This document shows, piece by piece, positions 10,554-22,215 of a stretch of 64,000 nt of DNA. This DNA comes from Cydia pomonella (lineage: Eukaryota; Arthropoda; Insecta; Lepidoptera; Tortricidae). Under the pieces are notes generated by a model. The model saw nothing but the letters and a program-made list of their open reading frames with translations. It did no database searches and was not told the origin of the DNA. The stretch is from the NCBI RefSeq assembly GCF_033807575.1, contig NC_084704.1, positions 30,109,968 through 30,173,967 of the forward strand. Reading direction: 5' to 3'. Position 1 is the first letter of the stretch. Each line of letters begins with the position of its first letter. A program made the position numbers and the translations under genes.

Positions 10554-11583
10554 GATCTGCCATCGGAAATTTTCCAAAATTGTGAAATTTCCACAAGGAA
10601 AATAATCGGATTTTTTTGTGTGAGTGATTCTGAAAGGGTCTAGCAGGCTAAGGAAGGAGAAGTGGCCCCTGTGACGAATATAGGACTTTTATAATGTCAT
10701 TTGTTGGGTATCTTATAATATAGAAACACCTTAACTTTCAGCCTCCTATTTTGAACCGTCACCGAGATAATGTCAAAAACGTCATTTTATAGACACATTT
10801 TTCAAAGTCATTTTTCTCCTGAACTATATAAGATAGAGCAATCAAACCAAATCATAGCTACAAAGAATGAGTAGTTTTATAACTTAGATTTTTTTTAAAT
10901 ATTATATCCCTGAAAAAATAACGATTAAAATGTCAGAGATCTTTTTGACAGCTCTTTTTAACAAGTATTTGTTTTTGTAAAGGTACACCTATGGAAAAAA
11001 TCACATAAACTGCAAATAATATTAATATTCTAATACCGTTCGAGAAATGGGCCCCAGTACTTTTACTTTTCCTTCGCTTTTCCTGCTAATTATTGCAACT
11101 ACCGATTTATCTATATTAGATACATGATTTGTTGTTAAATTACTGTTACATTCTAAAGCTTGTTATTTCACTTCCCGACTCCATATTGGTAAACTCACAG
11201 TGCCATCATTACTCCATATAAGGCACGATTTCTTGCTCTTAAACCACTGATCAGACAACACAGTCACGGATTAGGTAAATATGTCAGATGCACCATTCCT
11301 CTTCAGGTCGGTTGCAGTTGCACCAAACCATCTGGTCCCGTTAAAATCTTTCCTACATATTATTGTATGGGAAGTTTCTCAGTTAACCGTCTGGGGGACG
11401 TTCATCTGTTCGACAATTGCATTTTGTGCAACTGGCTCTTAATCTTGCTGCTCGGCTGTCTAATTCAATAATTGGCGTGCTGATGACCTTATTTTCATAA
11501 AGTCGACTTACATATTTAGAGGGTAACTTCCGAGAATATAATTATATCACCTCTGGCGTTGCAGTAAAAGAGTTTAGAGAAGT
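10554..11583. other. Intergenic or intronic sequence without recognised features
   Basis: AT-rich unique-looking DNA. No open frame with splice context or recognisable repeat was seen. Confidence 0.4.
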
Positions 11584-11886
11584 TTAGAGTACATCAGTGT
11601 TGTTGCTTCGGTCTTTCATGAAAAGATTTAATAAAAAAGAAGTTATGATCTTCAAACTACTGAACACAATTTCCTCAAACATAAAAGCTAAGTACTTAAT
11701 ACGCTGTCTACGCGTGATCAATTTGTCTTCTAAACAGTCAGTACTTATTGACGCGAGTCGGGTCTCGAGTGACATATCTGCTAGTATTTTGTTATCTTGC
11801 AGAACGGTGTGAATGATCTTCGCAGCGTTTTTTGCGAGGCTGATGTCAGAGTCTTCACTTGGCAAAGATGTTATTATTGAAAGCAA
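11584..11886 (-). CDS. Unidentified coding-like frame, possible terminal exon or pseudogene piece
   Basis: A 100-codon frame ends at a stop at 11584-11586. Composition is protein-like, with amphipathic helix stretches (SDISLAKNAAKIIHTVLQD; RQRIKYLAFMFEEIVFSSLK) and non-repetitive codons. In frame it is open a little further upstream, to about 11935, without an obvious acceptor. An adjacent frame there reads PEVFLKLV, which could mean a frameshifted remnant. Family not recognised; it may be a helical-repeat protein fragment. Confidence 0.25.
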   Translation of the reverse strand: MLSIITSLPSEDSDISLAKNAAKIIHTVLQDNKILADMSLETRLASISTDCLEDKLITRRQRIKYLAFMFEEIVFSSLKIITSFLLNLFMKDRSNNTDVL

Positions 11887-12060
11887 AGTTGCTCTTTTTG
11901 GCGAAATCTTATACCAACTTAAGAAACACTTCGGGTAACTAGTTTACAACTTTGTGCTTAAAACATTAACGTTCTATATTGCTTGTTCTGTACAGATCTA
12001 GTGTATCGAGGGTAGTTGAAGAAACGTACTTAAACAAATACAACAAAGAAAAGTTGTTTT

Positions 12061-12168
12061 TTAACCCTCGTGCTAATATTGATACCCGAGCAAGCGAAAA
12101 ATGCGAAAGTTGAACAACGAGCGAAGCGAGTAACGAAATGTGGATCTTGAGCGTTTCGAGGGTTTTAA
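12061..12168. repeat. Short inverted-repeat element, ttaaccctcg ends
   Basis: Begins ttaaccctcg and ends cgagggttttaa, with an internal gagcgaagcgagtaacg motif common in lepidopteran MITEs. The following 45 bp (cgagcgtgaaac ... cgagtgaaac) may belong to it. No ORF. Confidence 0.4.
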
Positions 12169-12468
12169 GGCCCGAGCGTGAAACAAACATTTCGACCGAG
12201 TGAAACACTCACAATTTCTTTCAGCACACCAATGCGAGGAAAGTAAAAGCATTACAAATCAAATCCTTTTTATTTTCATTACTTTTAGTCTATTCTATCA
12301 GCCAAAATGAGGAATCAACTCAATATTTGCATGAAATTACTTTGCCATTATTGAGGATGAAAATGATAAAATGCAACTTCCTCATCAGTTTTTGAAGAAT
12401 AACAAAACATGTGGTGAAAAATAAACACTACATATGAATACCATCCCAATCTACGTATGAAATGATTT

Positions 12469-12735
12469 GACGACCGGTTTGGCCTAGTGGGTAGTGACTC
12501 TGCCTACGAAGCTGATGGTCCCGGGTTCAAATCCTGGTAAGGGCATTTATTCGTGTGATGAGCATGGATATTTGTTCCTGAGTCATGGGTGTTTTCTATG
12601 TATTTAAGTATTTATAAATATTTATATATATCGTTGTCTAAGTACCCTCAACACAAGCCTTATTGTGCTTACTGCGGGACTTAGTCAATTTGTGTAATAA
12701 TATCCTATAATATTTATTTATATTATATTTATTAT
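12469..12735 (+). mobile_element. tRNA-derived SINE, nearly complete
   Basis: The tRNA-like head has an A box (tggcctagtggg, 12480-12491) and a B box (ggttcaaatcc). The body includes atgagcatggatatttgttcc and acttagtcaatttgtgtaat, and the AT-rich tail has tatttatt repeats. This is a well-known lepidopteran SINE layout. It is not a functional tRNA gene, because the head does not fold into a full cloverleaf and continues into SINE body. Confidence 0.8.
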
Positions 12736-13126
12736 TTATTATTTATTAAATGAAAGGTTTCCTTCTAAATTTGACGGTGAGGTGCAAGTTAGATTAACTA
12801 TACAGACAATACAAACATATTATCAAATACAGACAGTACTGGATCTAGTTTGTATCCTAAATCACGTAGAATGAAACTCCACCGAAAGACCCCTTAAAAC
12901 AGTATTTGTATCTCAATTACTTCCCGCACATAATCAATAGAATATTCACGGCAACTCCTAATTAACGTAATGCTACCACAAAAAAGAAAAGGTCAAGCAC
13001 AAACCGTTCCCATGACGGCTGTTCGTAAAGCCATTCATTTATTTAAGGCTGACCAGTTTAAATAGGGCATAGTTACAATTAATTTACGATGGGAAATTGT
13101 AATCAGAATGACCATTTCAACCTTTT

Positions 13127-13260
13127 ATCGGCCACTGCTGACTGCTGAGCATAGGCCTGCCTTTGAGTACGCCACTTGTCCCGGTCCTGAGCTAGTCTCA
13201 TCGAGAAGTGACCCGCAATTTTCCGAATGTCGTACACCCAACGTGTTCGTTGCTAAAATT
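13127..13260 (-). pseudogene. LINE C-terminal fragment (minus strand)
   Basis: Minus-strand translation gives DIRKIAGHFSMRLAQDRDKW followed by RTQRQAYAQQ, matching the AQDR-x-x-WR ... EAYVQQW ending common to lepidopteran non-LTR polyproteins. Only the last tens of codons remain. It abuts the MITE at 13261. Confidence 0.5.
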
Positions 13261-13402
13261 CTAGGCGCCACTTGCACCATCCCACTAAACCGGGATTAAC
13301 CAGTTAAACCTGGAGTTGCCATGGTTACCAGTACAACTTGACATTGAGTTAACAGTTTAACCGGTTAACTCCGGGTTAGTGGGATGGTGCAAGTGGCGCT
13401 AG
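13261..13402. mobile_element. MITE with 28-bp terminal inverted repeats
   Basis: Left end ctaggcgccacttgcaccat, right end atggtgcaagtggcgctag. Complementarity extends inward through the cccactaa / ttagtggg block, and inner aaccgg/ccggtt strings pair as well. 142 bp, no ORF. Confidence 0.7.
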
Positions 13403-14095
13403 GTAATACAACGAAAATAGAACAAATAAAGTTACACATACCAAACTTTTACTCGCTTTATTTGGAACAGCGTCCAGCATTATCGTCATAATACTGTCCT
13501 GACTGGTACATATGTACGGCCACATTCAGCGTCATCGTCAGCACCCTTCCGACAAAATTGTAATTGATGACCGCAGGTGGTCGGGCCTTTAACTCGTCAC
13601 GTTTCCCATCGAGTTCCACTTGTCTCCATCGCCCAGCATTAGGATATTCACGTTTACTGTCGGTTTAGTGAATAACTTTCGTAGATACCCAGCACGCGTA
13701 ACGGAGTCGTGATTATTGCGTTTCGGACAATCGGGGAATCGCTTTTTTGTTGGCAGTTTAAAAAATATAACAGATTTAAGGTGTGTGACCAACCTAAGCT
13801 AACAGGGCGGACATTTTAGACACGTTTTAGTTTCGTATTTGTGCACGATATTATGCCCATCAATGTGTGTGTAAATATGTTGAAAATATTTGGGCTTAAC
13901 CAAAGCGTTTACTTTCAAGAAAATTGTTGTTTTTTTATTCACTGAAATTGACAAGCACCCATACATGTCACAATACACTTTATGCCTCCTGTACACTATC
14001 GGCGACGATGTTCGTTGACCGACACGATCGCCTGTAGTAGTTGTCGGTTAACCTTTCCATCAACACATAGCTAATCGAACTGAAATACGGCCAAC

Positions 14096-14247
14096 GGCAG
14101 TATTCAAACAATGCTTTTAAGATGTCACGGCGATATAATACCGATCTGTCAGTGATATTTCTTCAACCAAAACGTCACTTTTGACACTGACAGATCGGTA
14201 TCGTTCCGCCGTGACACCTTATTAGAAGCATTGTTCGAATACGGCCG
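14096..14247. mobile_element. MITE with GGCCGTATTCGAACAATGC-type ends
   Basis: Left arm tattcaaacaatgctttt ... taccgatctgtcag and right arm ctgacagatcggta ... agaagcattgttcgaata are inverse complements over about 55-60 bp. It lies just downstream of the candidate exon at 14344-14424, presumably in its intron. Confidence 0.65.
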
Positions 14248-14343
14248 CAAGTATCGGTCAAACGGTCGATGACGCTGCGGGGTGAGGTAATTCCATTCGA
14301 GGCGGGGTGGACCGCGGCCATTCAATATAAAATACCTACATAC

Positions 14344-14424
14344 CTCATTTTTTTTCTGTGCTTTTTTCGACCACTGTTCCAGCATTTGTCGCTCTTTCAG
14401 ACTCCAGAATTTGGTGATTTCCAT
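14344..14424 (-). CDS. Candidate first coding exon of an unidentified minus-strand gene
   Basis: The ATG sits in a strong Kozak context (GCCATGG) and is the first ATG of its frame. Twenty-seven codons (MEITKFWSLKERQMLEQWSK...), charged and helix-forming, end in phase 0 at a GTATGT donor. Immediately upstream on the minus strand is a CpG-rich block that looks like a promoter. The ORF continues past the donor only because it reads into the MITE at 14096-14247. Downstream exons were not found. The 11584-11886 frame lies on the same strand and could belong to it, but I cannot show this. Protein family not recognised. Confidence 0.4.
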
Positions 14425-14429
14425 GGCGA

Positions 14430-14600
14430 TTAGGCGAGTCCACAGAGCGAGCACACGCGGGAAGCAATTTCCTCACGCACACACCGGCCAGTGTAGACGT
14501 GCCTCAGCCGAGCGGCGCGCGCGTTATCCTCGCTCGCTCTATGTGTACCCGCCTATTGGCTCTTCTCAAAAGTTTGCCCAACACTGCCCTTTAATTAAAA
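14430..14600 (-). promoter_or_regulatory. CpG-rich block, probable promoter of the 14344-14424 exon
   Basis: About 14440-14560 is far richer in CpG and GC (gagcggcgcgcgcgttatcc) than its surroundings, and is followed by a CCAAT-like attggctct (read from either strand). It ends next to the strong-Kozak ATG on the minus strand. No TATA box is evident. Confidence 0.35.
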
Positions 14601-14604
14601 AATC

Positions 14605-17600
14605 GCTCTATGTCCCTAGACCGTAATTAGGCGAGATGTAATAACGAGCCATGCAAGCAATGGCCGGATGCCGGTCCCAGTAAATGCTAGGTATGCTAAC
14701 GGCTTTGGAGTGAAATGAATAGGAAATCCGTAATTAGGAATTAGCTCACTGCTCACTTAAGCAGGCAGAATCATTGTTTTAGAATAGGCGATCTCATGCA
14801 ATGAAACGCAAAACGCGCCCAAATTGATCAATTGTATTACAGATAAACTGGTTATTCTAGTTTGTTTATCGAATAGTAATTCGCAGACTATTCAAGTGCC
14901 TTGCTCTTTAAAACATTTTAACTCTGTACTTGAAGATGCTGACTGAGATAGGTCACGCCACGTCACGTCCGTCTAAAATAAATTTCAGAAAAGAGGAAAA
15001 AAAAGGTTCACCAATCTTATCAGATTATCCGCCAATCTGAAGCTTGGATTTGAATAACTTAGTTGAAAATTTTCGTATCAAACATAAAAAGTCTTGACTA
15101 GTCTTGAGTGCTCATCGAGGGGAACCTCGCTAAAAATCGATAGGTACCTACCCAGTCAGTAATTAATAATTTCATCGATTCGATAGTGTTGCCGCTTAAT
15201 TGAATTGATTTGATGCAATTTTCCAAGACTAAATGTTTCGCAAAGCCATCGCGGCTGCGACATACGTACGCGTTTCGCCATTTGTCCGGTTCTAACCGCG
15301 TACTAAAAGCATGCTAACATTGCTAACTAGCCGCTGATAGACCTTATCTCGTCACAATAAGAATTAGGTAAAGTCAGCTTTTGTTGATGATTATTCCTTT
15401 AGGTTACGCGAGCGCTGGGAACTGATGCTGGGCGCCCCTGTAACATATACACATATACTACCCGTATGCTTAAAGTTGGCTGTGGGCGACCGTTACATTT
15501 TATTGATAACGTCACAGGTACAGTTACTACTAGTACTGTCGACAAAAAATAATTTTGTACTTTATTTTTAAATGCTTACTTAGTTAATAATTATTTTGAT
15601 TGTGTTTAATGTAAGCAGTTGCAAAGCTGTAGTAGCCGAGTGGATGAGGCGTCAGCGGGAGTGATTCGGGGAAGCGGGCCGGGAGGTAACGGCCAACTTG
15701 AAACGAACGGGTAGTAAATGAAATTCATAACAAATCGCATTATCATAGAACTCTCCTGTACTGGTTCACACGAGCAAACAACTCGGCAATCGATAAGGAT
15801 AACACTGCGATTGCAATCCTTGCTAGCCTTTAGGACACTGCTATAAGCAAAATGTTGACTTCTGAGTAAACTCCTAGTTTTTTTTGTAATATGCTTAGAT
15901 AAATCAACAAGCGATTAAAACGTTATGAGGTTTGTGAGCGAATTGCTCTCAAAATAGCGACTTCCTTGCAATAGTCATAGAATAAGTAATAGTATTATCA
16001 TACAATAGTAGTGTGTTTTTATGTTCAACATATTTATCGGGGCCGGAGGCCGGATAGAATTTGATTTATTTTTTGTTTGGCAACCGTATGATGCAAAAAG
16101 TTGTTGCTGCTAAAAATAAAGTTCTGTTGACTTGAATGCCACGTTTCTAAAAAAGCCTGATCTGCAAAACTTAAAATGCTAATTAGTTAGCACAAGACAC
16201 GATTGACACTAAAGATATTCTTTAACATTACCTCATTATTCTTAATTAGGATTACTTTTTAATGCCCTCACAGTTCAATTTAATAGAATGAGAAGTGGTT
16301 CATTTAAAACACAATGACATTGAGTATCAATTATCGTTAGAAGTACAAAACGTCTCGGTATTTGGGATATAAGAGCGTGCGAAAGCCTTTACAATAGCTT
16401 TAAGAACTGCAAAAAGTCGCATAATTGTAGAAGAAATACTTGAGATACGTCTTTCTTCAAAGACAGTTGTACATAGCCGTATGTCTAAGAACTAATTTCG
16501 ATTGCGAGCTAACGGCTTGAGCAAAAAGTGCACAGTTACTTGTAGCTGGCCGCGTATCGAAACTAGGTATCATAATGAGGTAGCGTTTGTATTCGTCTAT
16601 ACCCCACTAAAGACTGAATATGAGTGGATATGACTTCAGTGTTGTTCCTGTACATTTTTGGGGATGATGCCGTGTACAGAGTCTTAAAGTGCCGTGCTTT
16701 CAGAAATAAATCTTTAAAACGAGTCGCTTTAAAAAAAGCGTAAAAGTGCAGAAGAATGTATGGGAGATACGGCAATGGGCCTGCTGTTGCTGATCAGTCC
16801 CAAATTCTCTGGTGCATGATATCTATCTGGTGGTATATGCTGTATGACTTTAGCAATTTCGTATGTACTTACTATCGATTCGCTGAAACTAACCCTTTAA
16901 CGGACAGAAGAGACGAGTATCAGAAATTACGGAAAATTGAACCCCGTCATTTTGAATTGAAGTTTAAAATCATTGTTGCCATTTTGTTTGGTGGTCATAT
17001 TTGCCACATAAAATCGAAGTTTGCCCGTTATGGGGTTCCATTTTGATATATGAGGGGTAAATTGATAATTTGTCATTAAACTCGTCGTAAAATAAATAAA
17101 TTGCCGATAAAGTTTTATTCTTACACGTGCCGAATGAAATAAAAGGATAGAGTCCTGCTTTATAGCAACCGGTTATTTCTGGTTTCCGCATCCACAGACC
17201 CAAGGTTTTTTTGGCGTTGCGTTCGTTCCCAAACTGGCTTTCATCACGATCAATATTTTGTAACAACATTTATATAAATTATAGTTTCACACGTATAAGA
17301 CTTTAAGCACACGTATAAGAAATTGGATTGATTCCGATTTTGAATGTTGCTGAAACTGATTAAAACTCAATTTTAAAAGACTTTGCGTTCAACTTGGAAC
17401 GTTTAGTTAAATTTTAAAGCGTGGGTAATTTATGTTATTATTTTTAGCCAGTTTCGTGTTTACTGCCAATTTGCATGGTAACCTATTTAAAAAAGCATAT
17501 GTATAATCAATAACACAGTAAGCTTATTTTCAAAATTGAGTTTAAAGTTATTTTCTTTCAATACACACAGATTTCATTTTTAAACCATTGTACCATTGCA

Positions 17601-18828
17601 CCATTATTTAAAACTGTTTAACGTGTTAACAGGCAAGCATAGTTTACAAAACATTTGTATACCTACGCGTGGTTCGCTGAAATAGCTCTCAGATTCTTAC
17701 GCAACTTCCATGGCGTTGTTTGTGTAAACGAATCAATGCAAATGCCTTACTAAACAGTTTTTTTTTGTATTTGTATGATGGGTGTATGATGGGCATTCCG
17801 GGTCTACTGTGATAGATTTTTTATTCTTCATTCTCTTTTCAAATATTGACTTGAATGTCTTCAACGTAGTTCGTTAAAATTTGCTTGTATACTGTACCGG
17901 CAAATAATATATTACCTTTTTTTTTTTTTTTTTTTGTATGAACATGTATAGAGTAAACAATATAGGTTAGTTCGTAGATTCCATATTTTAGAATAAGAAT
18001 TCGTTTTTTGTTAACCGTGTCAAACAAGATGTTAAAATGATACATAGTCACAACGGCTAACCTATTCGAGTACAATTACAATATATATATACTTATCACT
18101 TAAATTTATATTAAGTACATCTAAAATACTGCTCATTATTTTACTAGTTACTTCATTTTATACAAATATATGACGAATACTGCAATGAAATACTGTGAAT
18201 TATAATAGGAGACTCGGCAATCTCAGCATATTACTAAAGTGCTCTAATAAAAAAATGAAGTTGACTATATATTAAAAAAAGAATCTACATATATGAAAAA
18301 ACCTTTGAATGAGACCAATTTTCTCATCGCTCGCATAAGGACGATCTAAGGTAGTGAGGTTCCGTCACCATCACCTTCATCATTCACAAATACAAAAAAA
18401 AGTTGTACCGTAAAAACATGGAGGTGATATATTATTGGTCGGTATTTTAACTGTGATGGTTCTCTACGGGATGATGGATGAAAAATGATCGTTTCACTAA
18501 TTCTATTGTGCGGTGTGCAACTCGCCTTATCATTATTATTTTTTTCCAAAATGCCTCACCTTGCGGCTTGTATCGATAATTGCCAGGGTTAGGGTAAAAT
18601 GGGATTTCTTACGTATATCTCGTAGGTATGATACGGAAGAACTACTTAAAAATAAAATTTCATTTCAATTTTTAGTATTTTATGTGAAGGTGCCATGTAT
18701 GTAGTGGAAAATGCAGGTGTGGACTTAAAATGCAACGCGCCAAGTCCCGAGAAAGCCTTAATGCATTTAGAACTTTCTCCGTTTGCCTGTGAAGAATATT
18801 TAGTCGTCTTTCTCAGAATAGCAATTCA
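14605..18828. other. Long gene-free stretch
   Basis: Mostly unique-looking AT-rich DNA. At 15632-15642 there is a tRNA-like A box (tagccgagtgg) without a convincing B box, probably a broken SINE head. A 19-bp T run lies at 17917-17935. Opposed ORFs at 16756-17269 overlap on both strands and show no family signature. Confidence 0.4.
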
Positions 18829-18958
18829 GAGGCCCTACCGCGAAAAACTAAAATCTAAATTTATTTATATTCATCTTTATCGCTCGAATATGCAAGAGCG
18901 ATAGAGAGGCACATCACATAACGAAATTTCGATTTTAATTTTTCGCGTCAGGCCCTCA
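18829..18958. mobile_element. MITE related to the one at 6003-6114
   Basis: Ends gaggccctaccgcgaaaaa and tttttcgcgtcaggccctc. The inner gcaagagcgatagagaggc resembles agtgcgacagagaggc in the 6003 copy. 130 bp, non-coding. Confidence 0.55.
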
Positions 18959-19689
18959 GCTAAGGTCCACAATTTAATCACGTCGACAAAGCAATAGGGT
19001 TCTTTCCAATTTTTTGAAACGCTTGTATTACGTTCTATATTAACTAAAATTTGCCCTAAAATTCAACTTTTATACTAAAAACGGCTTTAAATATGTTAAA
19101 TTAACAAAATATATTTTGACAGATGCTTTGGCGCCTAAAACGCTCTTTGAAAATTGTGTGATGTCACAGTTTACGGGTTGACACATAACTACATACACAC
19201 GTAGAAGATACGAACTGTCAACTGACATTTGTCATTTGTTGTTTATCGCCTAACTGTCAACAGTATGAATCCGAGAGTTGTGACGTCATGAGAATCTTCA
19301 ATGACGTTTCGAGTTTGGTCACGTGACGTGTGCCAAAAGATATTTTAAATTCAATATTTACAAAAATATGGTCATTATAGGTCCCCTAAAAGTAGTTTAT
19401 CATGTTCTTATAATCCAAAAGAATTTATTGGGATACAATTCTGCCCTAAGATTTGTAGATGGAAACAACCCTATTGTCTTTTACGGTTTTATAATTGATA
19501 TGTAATTCATTGACCTACTTAATTTATTCCTGTACCTGAAATGTATTCAACTGCGTTCAGTTTAATTAAAATGGTGACACAAAAGGTCGCCATTGTCTTT
19601 TTACCCGACTTCGGCAAAGCCTAAAGAATATTCTATTCTATCCTTATTATTTACCTTTGTGTTTTTAAGCGTAGCGTACTCTCAACTTC
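18959..19689. other. Non-coding stretch, no recognised feature
   Basis: AT-rich, with several tgacgtca/gtgacgt-like strings at 19280-19330 but no gene or repeat that I can support. Confidence 0.3.
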
Positions 19690-19860
19690 TAAAGCTGGCG
19701 ATACACACTAGGGTATGCTTGCGCAGTTTTATCAACTGCACAGGTAAAACCGAGCGTGTGTGGAATTCGACTGTGCAGTTTCGTATACAGCTTTGCATGT
19801 GCAGTTGAAATCTACAGGCAAAACTGCACAGGCATACCCTAGTATGTATGGCCAGCTTAA
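19690..19860. mobile_element. MITE with TTAAGCTGGC-type ends
   Basis: Left aagctggcgatacacactag and right ctagtatgtatggccagctt are near inverse complements. The pairing continues through gggtatgcttgcgcagttt / aaactgcacaggcataccc. 171 bp. The overlapping ORFs on both strands are artefacts of this symmetry. Confidence 0.65.
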
Positions 19861-20380
19861 ATCAATTTTGATTGAAGTGTCTATTGATACGTGTTTCTGG
19901 ATGATACATTTTGAATCGATTAAAAACACTGGAGATTTTATACCATAGATCCTATAGATGAGCTATGAGGGACAGAACATACGTAATGCGACATAATTAA
20001 AAACACGTTTTAACATTCCTGACAACATACCATAAACAACCTACGTAATTTGGTCGGGTTATTTGTTACCCACCATAAACCATACTAAATTTACGGTGAA
20101 GAATAAAAAAAAGGGCCTGTGACAAGGTCAAAGAATAATAGCGCTTTCTCTGCTACTCCTACTGAAAGTCCCATAAGTGCATCTCGTTCGGCCATCTGGC
20201 CCTTCCCCCATTCCATCTTCATATTATTGTACCTCTATGTTTTATACGAATAACATCAAGCTAAAGTTTACTAACTTTTAATTTTGTTGACAACTTGACA
20301 CTTAGTGACTAGTAACTTAAAGTTAACACAGGTGGTAAAGTTCGTGTAACTAACGCGCACATTACGTGTGACTCGTGTGA

Positions 20381-20610
20381 GCCTTGGAATTATGGACAAT
20401 AACAATCATTTTACTAATTGCTACACATATTTCTCTAGTCACAGACTTACAAAGATTAAGGAAAAAACATACCGTATTTATCAGAGTTTTTGCGTTATGT
20501 TGCAATTTAGTGAGATGTTTTTTTTGGCAGCACGTGAATCTGATGGTAAGACAAATGAAACGTTTGAATTGGCCTCTACAAACGTTAATAAACAATTTTT
20601 GCGAAGCAGG
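20381..20610 (+). CDS. Unassigned two-frame ORF ending at a possible splice donor
   Basis: Two plus-strand frames are open from about 20381 to a GAAGCAG|GTAGGC donor at 20610. One (TITIILLIATHISLVTDLQR then FALCCNLVRCFFWQHVNL) has a hydrophobic segment followed by a basic MVRQMKRLN stretch, loosely like a gustatory-receptor internal exon. It has no ATG and starts after a TGA. The other begins with an ATG at 20392 (MDNNNHFTNCYTYFSS...). Neither is linked to further exons. It could equally be chance. Confidence 0.2.
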
Positions 20611-21539
20611 TAGGCAATGTAGGCATCAGAAGAAAATAGTATATTTCTGGCTCTCTGGGGGTAATTTTACAAAGACCTGAAATCTGTGTACCAGTAAGAA
20701 GTGGTAACTAGGGTTCCGTATTTTTTTTTCCAACAACCGCTATTCGACTTCCGTGCAGTCAGCGCCAGAAATAGCTTACTGAGTAATATTATTATGTACA
20801 GTCGAGTTTATAAAAAGTTTTTCTACTCGTCGACAATAATGGTTGAATTATGATTTCGTACTGTAATTGCGTACTTTTCATGTACGGGCTCCCAACTCAA
20901 CTATAATATTCATAAGCAAATGCTGTAGTAAACTATAATGTATTTGAACAATCACGTGGCGACGCGGTTCAGGGGAAAAGACACCAACGCGCGAGTATTT
21001 CATGAGTAATATTCATATATTATGCACGCGTTGATATCTTTTGTACTACTGAGATACCTAATTTTCTTTAATTATTTAGGTTTTATCGTAGAAAAAGTAT
21101 TATTTTAGATAACTCGTAGAAAAAGTTTTTTATACAGTAGTGATATAATCAAGCTTTCCAATCTCGCACCTTCATTGGGCCACTCATCAAGTTCCGTGGC
21201 CTTAACTCGGTACTCGACTGAAAAGCTCTATTATATCACGATTGTATAAAATACTTATAGTTACATTTTTCCTCCTTTTTGCAAGGGAGTAAGGTGAAGA
21301 AATGTATCCATATTTATGAACTAGACTGTACGTATATGGAGCGTTTAAATGTTAACAATAAAGTGGTTCTTATATCATTCTGAGCACTTCGCCCGCTAAG
21401 CTTCTTTTGCTATTGACTGTATTGACTGTATAGGTAGGTAGTGTCCGACTGAAACCGTTTTATGATAGCTATAGTTTTGCCCGAAACTGAACCGAACCTT
21501 CGGCCGAAAGATGATTTTTATGCCGAAACTGAATCAGAA
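20611..21539. other. Non-coding stretch
   Basis: Contains an isolated agggttccgtattttt fragment of the 3898-type repeat at about 20709, and near-repeated text around 21095-21130 (cgtagaaaaagt twice). No gene supported. Confidence 0.35.
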
Positions 21540-21770
21540 ACTTCCATCGGAAGCTATAATTGCTTCCGCCGCACAACCCTTTGTGAGCCTTGGCCTCCTC
21601 CACTATCTTCCTCCAGTTGTCAACATTTCTCCAGTTGGTATACTTACTCACCCTCCTAAGATCGTCTTTCACACAGTCCAGCCACTTTCTTTTAGGCTTA
21701 CCATTAGGCCTTTTCTCTTGTGGCGTCCACTTTGTTATAATTGGACGCTATTCATAGGTTGCAGGCGTTT
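21540..21770 (-). pseudogene. LINE (RTE/CR1-like) C-terminal fragment
   Basis: The minus strand reads RPNGKPKRKWLDCVKDDLRR, then NWRNVDNWRKIVEEAKAHKG, the familiar RP..RW.D.V..DL ... W...A.DR..WR...EEAK.H end of lepidopteran non-LTR polyproteins. It is 5'-truncated and followed by unrelated sequence, so non-functional. Confidence 0.65.
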
Positions 21771-22049
21771 ATCAAACGGCCCCTAGCTTGAGCTATTACT
21801 ACGCGGAAATATGATCAATTAATTTAACTTTATCTATATTAATCTACAAACGCCGACGGAATCAGTTCAATTACCTATGTGAAATAATTATTTAGTCATA
21901 ATTATCGAAAATGATACGACTATCTTTAATAGCAGTTTGAAACGTTGTTGTGATTGTACTTATCTTAATGGTGTGATATGCACGTTTGGTATACTTAGCT
22001 AGTGAACTATCGTTACACGTTCAGTTAAAAATGAATGCTTTTTTTTCTA

Positions 22050-22215
22050 AATACCACGTTGGTGACAAACAAGCACACGGCCCGCCTGACGGTAAGCAGT
22101 CACCATAGCCTATGGACGCCTACAACTCCAGAGTTGTTACATGCGCGTTGCTTACCCTTTAAAAACCTGTACACTCCTTTTTTGAAGAACCCCATACTGT
22201 ATAAATAATAATAAA
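22050..22215 (+). repeat. Dispersed lepidopteran repeat
   Basis: Motifs in order: caaacaagcacacggcc, ctgacggtaagcagtcacca, cctatggacgcctacaac, gcgcgttgcttaccc. This order is typical of a very common lepidopteran interspersed family. A partial copy in the other orientation is at 6835-6945. Confidence 0.55.

Noticed and set aside
12480..12545. tRNA gene
   Set aside because: A and B boxes are present, but the sequence runs directly into a standard lepidopteran SINE body and an AT-rich tail, so it is a SINE head.
14149..14343. Continuation of the 14344-14424 frame to a 101-codon ORF
   Set aside because: Past the GTATGT donor it reads mostly into a MITE. Only the first 27 codons look real.
16756..17269. 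Opposed ORFs of 96 and 99 codons
   Set aside because: Overlapping on both strands in AT-rich DNA, with no recognisable motif or splice context.
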